DNA of 64,000 nucleotides from Rehmannia glutinosa (lineage: Eukaryota; Streptophyta; Magnoliopsida; Lamiales; Orobanchaceae). The stretch spans positions 186,001 through 250,000 of the forward strand of contig JABTTQ020001093.1 of assembly GCA_016081115.2 (NCBI GenBank), given 5' to 3'. A program made the position numbers and the translations under genes. The notes below the pieces were generated by a model. It had not been told where the DNA came from, ran no database searches, and saw only the letters and a program-made list of their open reading frames with translations. Below are positions 20,548 to 31,830 of the stretch, in pieces (position 1 is the stretch's first letter; each line of letters opens with the position of its first letter).

Positions 20548-21873
20548 TTGTATACTAACACTCCTATGCAGGTCTCTATTCCAATCCATTTACCTAATGG
20601 CAACACCACAGTTGCCACTCACATTGGTGATGTTCAAATTTCTGATTCTTTAGTTTTATATAATGCATTATGTGTGCCATCTTTCTCTTATAATCTTATA
20701 TCTATTTCTCATCTTACTAAATCCTCTTCTCTTACTGTCCATTTCTTACCTTCTAAGTGTATATTGCAGAACATGAAAACTATGAGGATGATTGGTTCTG
20801 CTGAAGAGAAAGGGGGATTATATCATCTCAATATTCCATATGTTGCTAATTTCATTTCCAATTGTAATCTTTGGCACTATAGATTAGGTCATATATCTTC
20901 TAAAAGACTGGCTTTAATACCTCATTTATAGTCTACTCAATGTAAAAATTTTGACTCTTGTGATGTTTGCCATTTTGCTAAACAAAGAAAACTACCATTT
21001 TATTCTAGTGTCAGTTCTTCCAAAGGCATATTTGATTTAATTCATTGTGATATTTGGGGTCCATTCTCTACTACCTCTCATAATGGTTTTAGATATTTTT
21101 TAACTATTGTTGATGATTTCTCTAGATGTACTTGGATTTACATGATGAAAGCAAAATCAGAGACTAAGAATCACTTACAAACATTTTATGCATCTGTGCT
21201 TACTCAGTTTAATGTCAAAATCAAGTCTATAAGGTCTGATAATGGGGTTGAATTCTTTCTTCCAAATTTTTACAAAACTCTTGGTATTTTACACCAAACT
21301 ACATGTGTTGAAACACCTCAACAAAATGGAGTTGTTGAGAGGAAACATCAACATTTACTGCAAGTTGCTAGAGCATTGCTTTTTCAATCTCAAGTTCCAC
21401 TTCATTTTTGGGATGAATGTATATTGACAGCAGCCCATATCATAAACAGAGTCCCAACTCCTGTTTTATCAAATAAAACTCCTTTTGAAATCCTTTTTAA
21501 TAAACCACTTGATTATTCTCACCTTAAGACCTTTGGGTGTCTTGCTTATGCTTCTACAATTTCAGCTCACAGGACAAAATTTCAGCCAAGAGCATCAAAA
21601 TGTGTATTTTTGGGATATTCTGCTGGTACAAAAGGCTATAAATTGTTTGATCTTTCCAAGCAATGTATAATTTTATCTAGAAATGTTAATTTTTGTGAGT
21701 CTATTTTTCCTTTTCATAAAATGAGTAACACTCAATCTCAAGATTCTGCTCCTGATGCAGCTCCTCTGATTCACAATTTTTCAAATTCTTCATCTGATAT
21801 TTTCCAAGTACACCCTTTGAATCATCATATTGATGAAAATTTCAACTTAGAACAACTTAGTACTAATGTTTAG
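20548..21873 (+). pseudogene. Copia gag-pre-integrase and integrase, with two TAG stops
   Basis: One reading frame covers the gag-pre-integrase domain (LWHYRLGHISSKRLALIPHL, then TAG at 20929-20931). It continues with the zinc-finger end CDVCHFAKQRKLPF and the integrase core: FDLIHCDIWGPFSTTSHNGF (first Asp), IRSDNGVEFF (second Asp) and TPQQNGVVERKHQHLL (Glu), followed by the C-terminal KTFGCLAY and CVFLGYSAGTKGYKLFD segments. The D,D-E residues are all present. A second TAG at 21871-21873 precedes a short-repeat linker. Apart from the two stops the domain looks well preserved, so the insertion is fairly recent. Confidence 0.93.
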
Positions 21874-22010
21874 CAGACTCCTAATATGCAGCAGACTTCT
21901 AATATGCAGAAAACTCCTAATGTGCAGCAGACTTCTAATATGCAGCAGACTTCTAATGTACAACAGATTCCTAATGTTCAGCAGAGTCTTAATGATCAGC
22001 AGAGTTTTAA
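21874..22010 (+). repeat. 18-bp coding minisatellite in Copia pol linker
   Basis: About eight tandem units of 18 bp (CAGCAGACTTCTAATATG type) encode six-residue repeats such as QTSNMQ, QTPNMQ, KTPNVQ and QIPNVQ. The units decay toward the 3' end (QSLNDQ, QSFN). It lies between integrase and reverse transcriptase, a normally variable linker. Confidence 0.88.
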
Positions 22011-22337
22011 TTCTGCTGATAATTTTGAAACAGCTGATGCAGATTCTATCTTAGCTGATAACATTGATAATACTTCAGATGTACCTGTTGTAAGAAAATC
22101 CTCCAGATCTAGAGCCTTGCCTCATTATCTTCAAATATATGACTGTGGCATCCCTCCATCTCTCCAGCCTAATCAGTCAACTCAAAATGCTATGGTTGAT
22201 AAAAAGTATTGCATCTCTAATTTTTGTCTACTAATCAACTGTCTGTCACTCATAAATGATTCACAGCTGCAATCAGTCAGATTATAGAGCCAACAACATA
22301 CAAACAAGCAAGCCAATCAAAAGAATGGCAGGAGGCA

Positions 22338-23153
22338 ATGAACAAGGAGTTACAAGCTCTTGAAAAGAATAACACATGGATACTCACAGAGTTGCCTAAA
22401 GACAAGCATTGTATTGGCTGCAAATGGGTGTACAAAGTCAAGTACAAATCCGATGGATCAATTGAAAGATACAAAACACGTTTGGTAGCAAAAGGATATA
22501 CACAAGAAGAAGGATTAGATTACTTTGACACTTTTTCCCCTGTTGCTAAATTGACAACTGTCAGGCTAATTCTTGCCATAGCAGCTTCTAAAAATTGGTT
22601 TTTACATCAATTGGATGTTAACAATGCATTCTTACATGGAGATTTAGATGAGGAAGTATACATGAAACCTCCCCCCGGCTACTGTAGTCCTAATGAGAAT
22701 AGAGTGTGCAAATTAACCAAAAGTCTATATGGTCTTAAACAGGCTTCAAGACAATGGTTTCACAAGCTTACCTCTTGTTTACTTACTTATGGTTTCACTC
22801 AGTCTAAGTCTGATAGCTCTCTCTTTATCAGGTCAAAATCTAATTCCATTCTTATATTATGTGTGTATGTAGATGATATCATTCTTGCTGGAGACAACAT
22901 CACAGACATTGAAGATATCAAATCACACTTGGATGCAACTTTCACCATTAAAGATCTTGGCCAACTTAAATATATTCTGGGAATTGAAGTGGCTAGAAGC
23001 AACAAAGGAATTTCTCTTTGCCAAAGGAAATATGCTCTTGATTTACTAACTGAAGCAGGATATCTAGGATGCAAGCCATGTTCCACCCCATGGATCCAAA
23101 ATGTGATTTATCGGCTCATTTGGCGGCCTATTACCAGATCCTGCAGCTTATAG
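22338..23153 (+). pseudogene. Copia reverse transcriptase (RVT_2)
   Basis: The frame holds an almost complete RVT_2 domain: NKELQALEKNNTWILTELPK, CKWVYKVKYKSDGSIERYK, RLVAKGYTQEEGLDYFDTFS, HQLDVNNAFLHGDLDEEVYM, LYGLKQASRQW, and the catalytic box YVDDIILAG. It ends QLKYILGIEVARSNKGISL and LLTEAGYLGCKPCSTP. A frameshift near 23090 breaks the link to RNase H. The enzyme copies element RNA into DNA in the cytoplasmic particle. Confidence 0.93.
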
Positions 23154-23157
23154 AAGA

Positions 23158-23829
23158 TTGGTTGGGAGATTGCTATATCTCACCATCACCAGGCCTAATC
23201 TATCCTATAACATTCAAACTCTGAGTCAGTTCATGTCTAAACCTAATACAGATCATATGGCAGCAGCACACAGAGTTTTAAGATACCTCAAATCAAATCC
23301 TGGAAAAGGTCTATTCTACTCAGTATCATCTTCATTACAACTCAAGGGATTCAGTGATGCTGATTGGGCTCGGTGCACAGAAACAAGAAGGAGTATAAGT
23401 GGTTTCGCTATCTACTTAGGAGATTCTTTAATCTCTTGGAAGGCCAAAAAGCAACCTACAGTCAGTAGAAGCTCTACTGAAGCAGAATATAGGGTTATAG
23501 CATCCATCACTTGTGAAATCCAATGGCTCATCTACTTACTTCATGACATACACATTTCTCATCCTAAACCTGCAATGGTCTATACATATAGCAGATCTGC
23601 CTACTGTATAGCACAAAATCCAAGTCATCTTGAACGTACTAAACACATACAATTGGACTGTCACTTTGTGAGGGAGAAAATCCAGGAAGGCTTAATCAAG
23701 TTAATTCACATTACTTCTCTACATCAATCAGCAGACATCCTAACAAAGCCTTTATCTCCATCTTTATTTCAACATTTCATCAACAAGTTGGGCATGATAA
23801 ATATACATGCACCACTTTGCGAGAAGGGG
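23158..23829 (+). pseudogene. Copia RNase H
   Basis: This continues the polyprotein after a frameshift: VGRLLYLTITRPNLSYNIQT, FSDADWARCTETRRSISGF, SWKAKKQPTVSRSSTEAEYR (with the catalytic acidic residues DADW and TEAEY), FVREKIQEGLIKL and QSADILTKPL. The domain itself is open. The frame reads through the polypurine tract into the 3' LTR. Confidence 0.92.
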
Positions 23830-24033
23830 TGTCAAGATTCACTCAAATTCTTCAAATTCATTCTTGAAAGTTATTTCATTGTAATTGTTAGTTAGGTAGT
23901 TATGTTAGCTAAGCGTATATTGTTTCAAGTTTTAGTATAAATAACGGATGTATCAGTTGTATCAAACACTTTTGATGAATATAATTCAGATCTTCTATTT
24001 TCTGTAGAATGTTTCATCCTCTTTAATTCAATA
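23830..24033 (+). repeat. Copia 3' LTR
   Basis: A 204-bp LTR, TGTCAAGATTC to TTCAATA, immediately after the purine tract GAGAAGGGG (23821-23829) and followed by the target duplicate CGTTG. Confidence 0.95.
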
Positions 24034-24038
24034 CGTTG

Positions 24039-25056
24039 TGTCGTGTTATTCAATTGGATCAGAAATACAACAAATAACTCGTGGGTTTGAAATTTGAGCG
24101 GCTCCCGGATTTCTGTTTCTTTTGCGGAAAGATTGGCCATATTCTGAAAGATTGCGACGACTACCTCTTAGCCCCAAAAATAGATGAATCTCTTCTTCAG
24201 TTTGGATCTTGGATCCGAGCTTCCACCATCACCAACCCATTTGCTACGAATCGACAAAACCCAAATAACACTTCCTCAAACCTACATCCTCAAACTGATA
24301 AGTCATTTGCCGATGTCACTCCAAAAAACCCCACATCATCTTCCCCACATTCCCAACAACATTTCACTCCATATCCTCCTATTTCTTCTCACAATTTAGA
24401 TGACTCAAACTTCTCTGTCCAAAGTCCATCATCAGCTATTATTCTCCATCCCTCTGTTACAACTAACCAAAACCTTTTCTCTCCTCATACCAATAACGTA
24501 AATCCGTCTTCCCCCCGTCTCATATTCACACCTTCTCCGTCACTCATAAGCATAACCCTTCATATCGCTCTGTGTTACCTCCCATAACAGAAAACCCCAC
24601 AAACCAGCCTGTTCCGCCCCCACATACTAAAAACACCACCTCTCAATCTAATACACACCAAATCATTCCTATCACAAACATAACCCTCAGCCCAGATCGC
24701 ACTAATTCCCAATCCCCTAATCCTCCTTTTTTAAATAGTCCATTCCTCGTCTCCGTTCCAATGCACCTTGATACCCCGGCCAGGAAACTTACCCATAAAT
24801 ATCTCAAAATAAAAAATCGAATCCAACAACTCCCTGATGCCTCCCTATCCCCCATAAGTTCAGGAGCTAAGAGGAAATTACATCTCCTATCGGCCGATAA
24901 TACGACAAGCCCATCAATGCGGTGGATTTTATTGGAAAAAAGGCAAGATCGTCTGAGTCCGCAAATATTGCTGAATATACGAGTGACGTCCAGATTAATC
25001 TATTTGATAATGAAATGGCGGAGACTGGCACGACCCAGTCCCGCCAATCGCCATGA
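24039..25056 (+). pseudogene. LINE ORF1, 3' part (CCHC zinc knuckle and Pro/Ser-rich tail)
   Basis: This continues ORF1 after the Copia insertion. FERLPDFCFFCGKIGHILKD followed by C is the zf-CCHC_4 knuckle of plant L1 ORF1 proteins (24091-24155). A long Pro/Ser/Asn-rich tail spans two frames (24081-24587, 24572-25159). The ORF1 end can be read as MAETGTTQSRQSP with stop TGA at 25054-25056, which overlaps the ORF2 start as ATGA. That arrangement would allow termination-reinitiation; this is inference. Confidence 0.82.
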
Positions 25057-25800
25057 ATCTCATCAGCTGGAACTGTCGGGGGCTTGGGAACCCTCGAACA
25101 GTTCAAGAGCTTCACGAAATTATTCGCACAAAGTCCCCAAATTTAGTCTTCCTCTGTGAAACGAAGTGTAGTACTCGCGAGATTGATAACCTCAAAATGA
25201 AACTGGGCTTCTTCGGATTTTCTGTGGCTGCCATAGGTCGTTCGGGTGGACTTGCTCTACTATGGTGACAGAATGTTAATGTTTCTTTACGCGGCTTTAG
25301 TGATCGATTTATTGACGTTGATGTCTCTTTCAATGCTACCAAATTTAGACTTACCGGAGTCTATGGTCAGCCGGATGTTGCTCTTCGCCGTAATTTTTGG
25401 ACACAATTTAAAAACTTGGCTTCTCCTTCGAATGATCCATGGATATGTTGTGGTGATTTTAATGAGGTCCTTAAACATAATGAATTCTCAAGCCGCCGAA
25501 CTCGTGCAATGTGGCAGATATCTTTATTCAGGGAGGCACTCGACTTTTGTAATCTATCGGATATGGGCTTCAATGGTCCAAAATTTACTTGGCAAAGATT
25601 ATCGATTTTCCCTTACACCCAACGTGCTCGTCTAGACTGAGCCACTTGCAACCCATCCTTCCGCCACCTCTTCCCTATACATCGAGTTACAAACATCCCA
25701 TCATATACCTCTGACCATGCTTACATCCTTACCTCACTCTCTCCTGCCCATTTTCAAAACTAGCAAAATCGAAAATCTCATCCAAGACGTTTTGAGGCTT
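25053..25800 (+). pseudogene. LINE ORF2 endonuclease domain
   Basis: ORF2 starts MNLISWNCRGLGNPRTVQEL (25053), the classic N terminus of plant L1 endonuclease. VFLCETKC follows (catalytic Glu), then a TGA at 25266-25268, then VYGQPD, PWICCGDFNEVLKHNE (Asp/Asn box) and FNGPKFTWQR. A TGA at 25638-25640 and a frameshift interrupt the end, where the SDHAYI motif (SDH catalytic His) is still seen near 25705-25720. The enzyme nicks target DNA for target-primed reverse transcription. Three breaks inactivate this copy. Confidence 0.9.
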
Positions 25801-27580
25801 ATTGGATCAAATCCGCCGAATGTGAAAAAGTTATTAGTCAGAATTGGTCTGAATCTGTGGGTGATGTTACTGTTAAACTGAATGATTGCTTATTGGGATT
25901 GATTAATTGGAATAAACTCACGTTTGGCGATCTTACAGAAAAGGTGACCCGAATTAAACAAGAAATATCTCACTTGGAAGCGGGATTAATCACCCCTAGA
26001 TTAAGGAGCGACTCAACACCCTCCATTCGAGATTGGACCTACTCTTGGAATACAACGACCTTAAATGGAAGCAACGTGCTAAACAACACTGGTATAAAAA
26101 TGGGGATCGGAACACAACTTTTTTCCATAGCCATGCCTCCAAACGCCGTGACATCAACCACATTTCAACTCTAAAAGATCACCTTGGCCAGCCACATTCG
26201 GATTCCGCCTCCATTGAATGCATTATCGTGAGCTATTTTGAGGACATTTTCGCGTCTTCCTCTCCCTCTATGAATGATATCCGGCAAACACTCGATAGGG
26301 TTCCAAAAGAGCTTACAAGGGATATGATTGATCGCTTGGTGTCTCCGTTTACAGCCGCCGAGGTCGTAAAAGCAGTCAAAAGCATGCACCCGTATAAATC
26401 CCCCGGCCCCGACGGTATGAGCCCCATTTGTTTCCAAAAATATTGGTCTATTGTTGGTGATGATATTTCTAAATCTATTCTTCACTTTTTACATCATAGG
26501 CAGCCACCTAATGATTTAAATTTTACGCATATTGTTCTCATTCCAAAAGTGAAGAATCCAGATTATGTTTCTCAATTTCGTCCTATAAGTCTCTGTAATG
26601 TTATTTATAGGATTGCTTCAAAAACCATCACTAACCGTATTCATCCCATCATCACGCACATCATTTCTGAAACGCAATCTTCTTTTATCCCGGGGAGGCA
26701 AATTACAGATAACATCTTGGTAGCTTACGAAATCCATCACTCTATGAAAGCTAAAACTCGTAGTAAAAAAGCGCTTATGTCGATAAAACTAGATATGAGT
26801 AAAGCTTTTGATAGAGTCGAATGGTCTTTCGTTTTTGGTGTTCTAAAATCTTTGGGTTTTCCGGATATATTTGTGGACTTGATTCGCTTATGTATTACGT
26901 CGTCGAGTTTTTCTTTCCTCCTAAACGGTTCCCAATTTGGTGACGTCAAACCACAAAGGGGTATCCGTCAAGGGGATCCACTTTCACCATATATTTTCAT
27001 TATTTGTGCGGAAGTGTTTTCTATCATTTTGCAGGACCTTCAGGCGGCGGGGAGAATCCATGGTATCCAAATAAGCAAACATGCTCCAAGTGTTTCACAC
27101 TTATTTTTTGTGGATGACACACTCCTCTTTGGAAATGTGTCGGTTGATGAAGCGAACTATCTTAAATATGCAATCACACTCTTCGGAAAAGCTTCGGGGC
27201 AGCAGGTGAACTTTGAAAAACCTGGAATTATTTTCAGCCCTAATACGGATCCCATACTTGCTCGAAGCATATCCCAGATTCTTGGCATCCCAATAGTTAA
27301 CTCCCATGGCAAATATCTTGGTTTACCATCGGTCATTGGACGAAATAAAAATGAAGTTTTCGCCTCTATCCAAGACAGAGTTTGGAAAAGAATTCAAGGT
27401 TGGAAGGAGAAAACACTATCTCTGGCCGGTCGAGATATTCATATAAAATCTGTTGTGCAATCGATCCCGACTTACGCCATGTCGTGCTTCAAAATCCCGG
27501 ATAATATTATCCATAAAATCCAAGCCATGGCAGCCAACTATCTGTGGAGTGGCTCGGCTGAGGGGCATAAAGATAGCTAA
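25801..27580 (+). pseudogene. LINE ORF2 reverse transcriptase (RVT_1)
   Basis: Two overlapping frames carry the linker (FEAYWIKSAECEKVI, then KWKQRAKQHWYKNGDRNTTF) and a long open frame from 26033. The RT blocks are all present: SPGPDGMSPICFQKYW, HIVLIPKVKNPDYVSQFRPI, SLCNVIYRIASKTITNR, FIPGRQITDNILVAYE, KLDMSKAFDRVEW, QRGIRQGDPLSPYIF and the catalytic FVDDTLLFG (usual FADD). Thumb segments PSVIGRNKNEVF and RDIHIKSVVQSIPTYAMSCF follow. The frame breaks near 27575. Confidence 0.95.
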
Positions 27581-27581
27581 A

Positions 27582-28330
27582 GATAAATCACTTGGGGGTC
27601 TTGGTTATCGCCACCTTCGAGCTTTTAATCTTACACATCTTGCGAAGCAAGCATGGAAAGTCATCTCGCAGCCTTCCTCACTATTGGCTCGTCTCCTGCG
27701 AGCAAAGTATTTTCCATCGGGAGATTTTTTTTTGGCGAAATTGGGTTCTAGACCGTCTTGGAGTTGGAGAAGTATCCTAGATAGTCGCAATCTTGTGGTT
27801 TTAGGCGCCAGAAAACTGATTCGGAGTGGTTCCGGTACAAGAATTTGGGGCGATCCGTGGTTGCCTCGTAGCTCCAATTTTTTTGTGCAAAGTCCGAATA
27901 TTAATTTTGATGGTAACTCGAAGGTGTCTGTCCTCATTGACTCCACAAATTTATGCTGGAAAGACCACCTTGTTAGAGCTCTCTTTAATCCAGAAGAAGT
28001 GTCCTTAATTCTCCCATACCAGTTGGCTCGTGTGATTTAGGCGATCTTTGGTGTTGGCACCGTTCGAGAAACGGAAAGTTCACGGTAAAATCTGCGTACC
28101 AAATTGCAATTTCTTCAAATATTGGTCATTCATTTGGAATTTCAAATGCGTCGAGCTCTGTTGCTGATCCCCTTTGGAAAAATATCTGGAAACTTGGAGT
28201 TCCTCCGCGCTTCAAATTTTTCGCCTGGCGTTGTGCGTCCGCAGCTATTCCCACCGCTGACCATCTTGCTGCCCATCACGTCCCCTGCTCTGAAGATGCA
28301 TGTCCCTTTTGTTCATTGACAAATCCCTCT
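27582..28330 (+). pseudogene. LINE ORF2 C-terminal region with zf-RVT
   Basis: After a frameshift: GGLGYRHLRAFNLTHLAKQA, RSGSGTRIWGDPWLPR, then the zf-RVT domain seen in pieces (FTVKSAYQIAI, ADPLWKNIWKLGVPPRFKFF, CPFCSLTNPSAAHVFFECPF). These are conserved in plant L1 proteins between reverse transcriptase and RNase H. At least three frame changes occur. Confidence 0.88.
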
Positions 28331-29137
28331 GCTGCACATGTTTTCTTTGAGTGCCCTTTTGCAACTGATACTTGGAGATTGGCTGGTTTGTTGGAGCTTA
28401 TTTCAAGCTTTTCTCAACAATCATTCTCTCTGTGGTTTGGTGAAATTATACTAAATGCACCCAAAGAAGTTAAGAATATATTTGCTGTCATTTGCAATTT
28501 GTTATGGTATCACAGAAATCGGAGTAAATTCGAGAATATTCGCTCCGAACCATATCAATTGGTGTTGGCTGCAAATGTTATTTTTCAGGATTTTCATCGC
28601 GTTGAAGGCCAACCCGAAGTCATTTCGCCTCTCCTCTATAATCCGTTCCCATTCTCCCTGCCAGCTCAATGCCGGATGTTGTGTTTTGATGGTGCTGTTT
28701 GTTCTTTTTCAAATTGTGTAGGCATTGGGGTGGCCTTGATTGATGCTTCGGTAACTTCCAAAGGGGTGTTTCCAGAAAATTTCACGGCTTCTCCAATCCG
28801 GAAGTGGCTGAATTTCTTGCATTGAGGGAAGCTTTGAAATTTGCTCAACAATTCCATCTTGAAGACCTGCCAATTTTTGTGTGATGCTGCTAACGTTATT
28901 TTGGCTGCCAACGGAGAAGCTTCCAGCCCTTCAAGTTGCTTAGCTATATTACATGATATCACTCGTTTAAAATTGTCAATTGTCAATCGTGGTATTTTTT
29001 GGTTTCGTAGAACTTCTAATCTTTTTGCTCATAGCCTTGCAATGTTTGCAAAAACTATGTCTTATGATGAACTATTCTGGAGTCATCCTCCAGAACCCCT
29101 ATGTCAATCGTTGCTGGACGATTTCCAGCGCCTCTAA
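28331..29137 (+). pseudogene. LINE RNase H-type domain
   Basis: The frame continues FATDTWRLAGL, NIFAVICNLLWYHRNRSKFE and then a plant-type RNase H (RVT_3): RMLCFDGAVCSFSNCVGIGV with its first catalytic Asp. A frameshift near 28800 is followed by AEFLALREALKFAQQF, which supplies the catalytic Glu region. The last frame ends near 29137, just before the poly(A). Confidence 0.85.
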
Positions 29138-29185
29138 TTAATATATTAATTTTCCTTCTCAAAAAAAAAAAATAATAACTTTGGG

Positions 29186-29801
29186 TCATGAAATTGTTCA
29201 ATACAACAATAACATATTAATCACCAAATACACAAACAAACAAAAAGACTATTGTCCTCTGCCGAAACCATCAAGAATATACTATAAGAATATAATTATA
29301 TATGAACTTATTAGTTTGGACTTTTATAAGTGAATACATGGTTTATTATATGTTAATAATCTACATAAATAATTATACACTTACATATAAAAGATTACAC
29401 ATATAGGTGATTTGTATAAATATAAATATAATTATAAAATAATATTATTCCAATAATTTCAAATACTCGAATCAAATATAATTAAATTCATATTCGTATT
29501 CGCATATTATGCGAATCAGAATAAATATTCTTATTTGGATTCGTGTTCTCATTTTTTGAATTTGAACATTAATATACGAATTCGAATACCGAATCGAAGC
29601 AAAAAGATTCGCTTATTTTACACACCTAAGTCTTACACCAAAAAAAGTCCATTTAAGTTTTAAATTTAATAGTCTTGAAAGAAGTAAAATATATCAAGAC
29701 AAAAGTACTTTCCCAATTCCTAACGTGCAACAACAAATAGTAGAAGCTTAGAGTTTCTTTCTCCTAATTCCTCAATTGTTTTTGTGACCAATATAATGTA
29801 C
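29186..29801. other. hAT MITE right part and AT-rich flank
   Basis: Bases 29186-29629 are the right part of the split hAT MITE, rich in ATTCGTATTCG motifs. Bases 29638-29801 are AT-rich flank with nothing recognisable, ending in TGTAC, the target duplicate of the next element. Confidence 0.6.
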
Positions 29802-30122
29802 TGATACGGCCTAAATTGGCCCTATTGACTTGGATCAATAGAATTTGGGTTTCAATATTAGAAATGAGCCCAAATATGAATATGAACTCTATTAGGGCTC
29901 TACTTGGTAGAACCTTATATAAAGGGAGTATTCTATCCTCTTCTCTTCTACATTATCTCTACACATGAATTATTTAATTATTCTCTTTGGATAGAGTTCT
30001 GACTTGAGCGTCGGAGAGGGTACGCCGGAGCAACCCTCCGGCCCCCCTTTTTGTGCAGGTCAACGGAGGAGTTCAGTCGGAGTACGAATCCGGAGGAGCG
30101 GAGTAATTTTTTGGATCGACCA
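29802..30122 (+). repeat. 5' LTR of the outer element
   Basis: A 321-bp LTR, TGATACGGCC to TGGATCGACCA, with a TTATATAAAG box at 29921-29930. It also occurs at 46043-46363. The 3' portion (30000-30110) is GC-rich with CCGGAG motifs. Confidence 0.95.
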
Positions 30123-30720
30123 ATTGGCGCTGTCTGTGGGAAAATCGAGTTAAGGCGTGATTACGATGGTGAATTTGGTGGTCAAGAGACATCAATTGGT
30201 CTTCTGATACACACATCGCCTACCATCGACCGAGGTTCGAGGATGAGGATGAAAAAGCAGGGGAAGGCGGCCGACCCATTGTGCCGCCCTGGGCGCAACA
30301 ATCATCATTGCGATCTGTTTTAGCAACCAGGACAATTCGAAACAGCGTCGGGCGTAATTATACGAAAGTGTATACGCCACTAGACCGATTGTGCTTGTTT
30401 TTGAGCAATTTGAAGAAAGAGGCTGGAGCCTCCAAGCCATATATACCAAAACAAAAGCAAAATTCACATGCACGTCATGTGTTTGATGAAAAACTCATTC
30501 AAAATGATTTGTTGTTTAGAAGAAGAACTGGACAAGCTTTTCCGTGAAGGCGAAGGGAAAGCTTATATCCGCACGAGCGATTCCCAATCTTCCATTGCAT
30601 CTAGCTAAGTGGTTCTTTTCACAACCTTCTCATTTCCAATTTCTGCAAATTGCTTCGGTTTTCTACTACTGGAGATTACCTTTACAAATTTACTGATCGA
30701 TTTGTGACTTTGGCTTTTGT
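30123..30720 (+). other. Outer element leader and possible gag remnant
   Basis: After the primer site a short frame could begin MVNLVVKRHQ (30166), but it meets stops soon. Later pieces such as FEEQ-like VFEQFEERGWSLQAIYTKT (near 30390-30450) show no family resemblance I can name. A degenerate gag is possible but not demonstrable. Confidence 0.4.
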
Positions 30721-31341
30721 TGACGTGCGTTTTGGTCAACAAGTAGAAATATGTAAAAGGTTTAACACGTGGAAATAAAAACGTGTGTAACGTATGTTTA
30801 TTTCTGGCTAATTGTGCCTTTTTTGTATTCTGCCGAACCAGATTATTGGGGTCGGTCTTTCTTATAATTTGTTATAACTGTCTCCCTTCTTCTTTTCTCC
30901 TTTTTCAGACTCTTTATACCCCTTTGAGTAAGTGGGTTTACAATAGTCATCTTTGCACTAACTATTCATTAATTAGTAAAATAGTTAAAGAACGACACAT
31001 GTCCCTCTATAGTTGTGCATGTCAGTCAAAACTTGCCACTTGTCGACTTCTCTTCATAATTCTCTGACATGTGGCAGTTTATGATACCAATAAAGTGTTA
31101 AGCATGGGCATGTGATTATTTTTACGAAGCTGTCGCGCGTGCGTTTCATATTGAAATTTGGGCTCGGGGCTCATTGAGCCGTGTTGCGGTTGGGCTCGTG
31201 CTTGATTGGGCTCGATAGCGGGTGAGCCTAATTCGTGATGTGTCATCGTACATCATTGTTGGCGTCACCGCAGTCGCCTACTCGGATATGTGTCGATGAT
31301 GGCGTGGATTAATTTTTCACGGCTCGGCTCGGGTATCATCA
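30721..31341 (-). repeat. 3' LTR (left) of the inner Gypsy element
   Basis: A 621-bp LTR, TGACGTGCG to GGTATCATCA. The partner LTR at 40977-41599 differs by about 30 or more small changes, many of them single-base indels in GC-rich parts (31160-31330). Confidence 0.93.
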
Positions 31342-31830
31342 AAGGCCCCCAAGTTTGATTCCGAGAAGGATTTTAAGTCGGAGTTAAACTTTAATGCTAA
31401 TGATGAACATTTAATGGGGAAATGGATTTCTCAAAGGTTTTGTTCTTTCTGGCACTGTCGCGTAGCGATTAATGCTTGAAACGGCGCATTAATTGGGTTG
31501 CCATAATGACAGAACACGTGGCATCTTGTGGTTGGACCAATCTTGCGCAGAGCGAAAAGGTACGTCGGTTCTTCGGCGGGCGTGGGGACGCGGCGTTTTT
31601 GACATGTTTGACGGCTTTTGAGTTTTAAAAGGCGTGTCTTTTTCGAATAATCGTCGCGTCTATCGAGGAACCCTATCTATAAATACCTTTGTTTCCCCCA
31701 TTATTCACTTTCGCAACCATTAACCATTTGAGCTAAAGTAACTAAAACCGAGCGGAAATTTGGTCGGCTTCCCAAGTTCGAGAGACTTTGAACTTAGGTA
31801 TTTTTTTGAAATACTCTCCTTTACCTATAA

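Larger units (their letters stand above)
18983..24033 (+). mobile_element. Copia LTR retrotransposon nested in LINE ORF1
   Basis: A complete 5,051-bp Copia element with TSD CGTTG (18978-18982 and 24034-24038). LTRs are 18983-19188 and 23830-24033, about 96% identical by eye. A primer site TGGTATCAGTTT follows the left LTR and a purine tract GAGAAGGGG precedes the right one. The order gag, protease, integrase, reverse transcriptase, RNase H is that of Ty1/Copia. Pol is largely readable but has two in-frame TAGs and several frameshifts, so this copy is defective. Confidence 0.96.
18103..29169 (+). mobile_element. L1-type LINE, split by a Copia element
   Basis: This is a full-length-looking plant L1 non-LTR retrotransposon on the plus strand. 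A 16-bp duplication AAATAATAACTTTGGG lies at 18087-18102 and 29170-29185, directly after the terminal poly(A). Order of parts: a 5' UTR of about 340 bp, ORF1 (DUF4283 plus a zinc knuckle), ORF2 (apurinic-type endonuclease, reverse transcriptase, zf-RVT, RNase H), a short 3' UTR and poly(A). The Copia element 18983-24033 interrupts ORF1. Stops and frameshifts in both ORFs make the copy inactive. Confidence 0.93.
17837..29629. mobile_element. hAT MITE, split by a LINE
   Basis: The ends TAGGAGTGTAAACGAATCGA and the reverse complement of TTATTTTACACACCTAA form inverted repeats, rich in GAATCGAAT-like motifs. Eight-base flanks CTCTTACA (17829-17836) and GTCTTACA (29630-29637) match at 7 of 8. Its own sequence is only 17837-18102 plus 29186-29629 (about 710 bp, non-coding); the remainder is a LINE insertion with its own nested Copia element. 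Confidence 0.7.
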
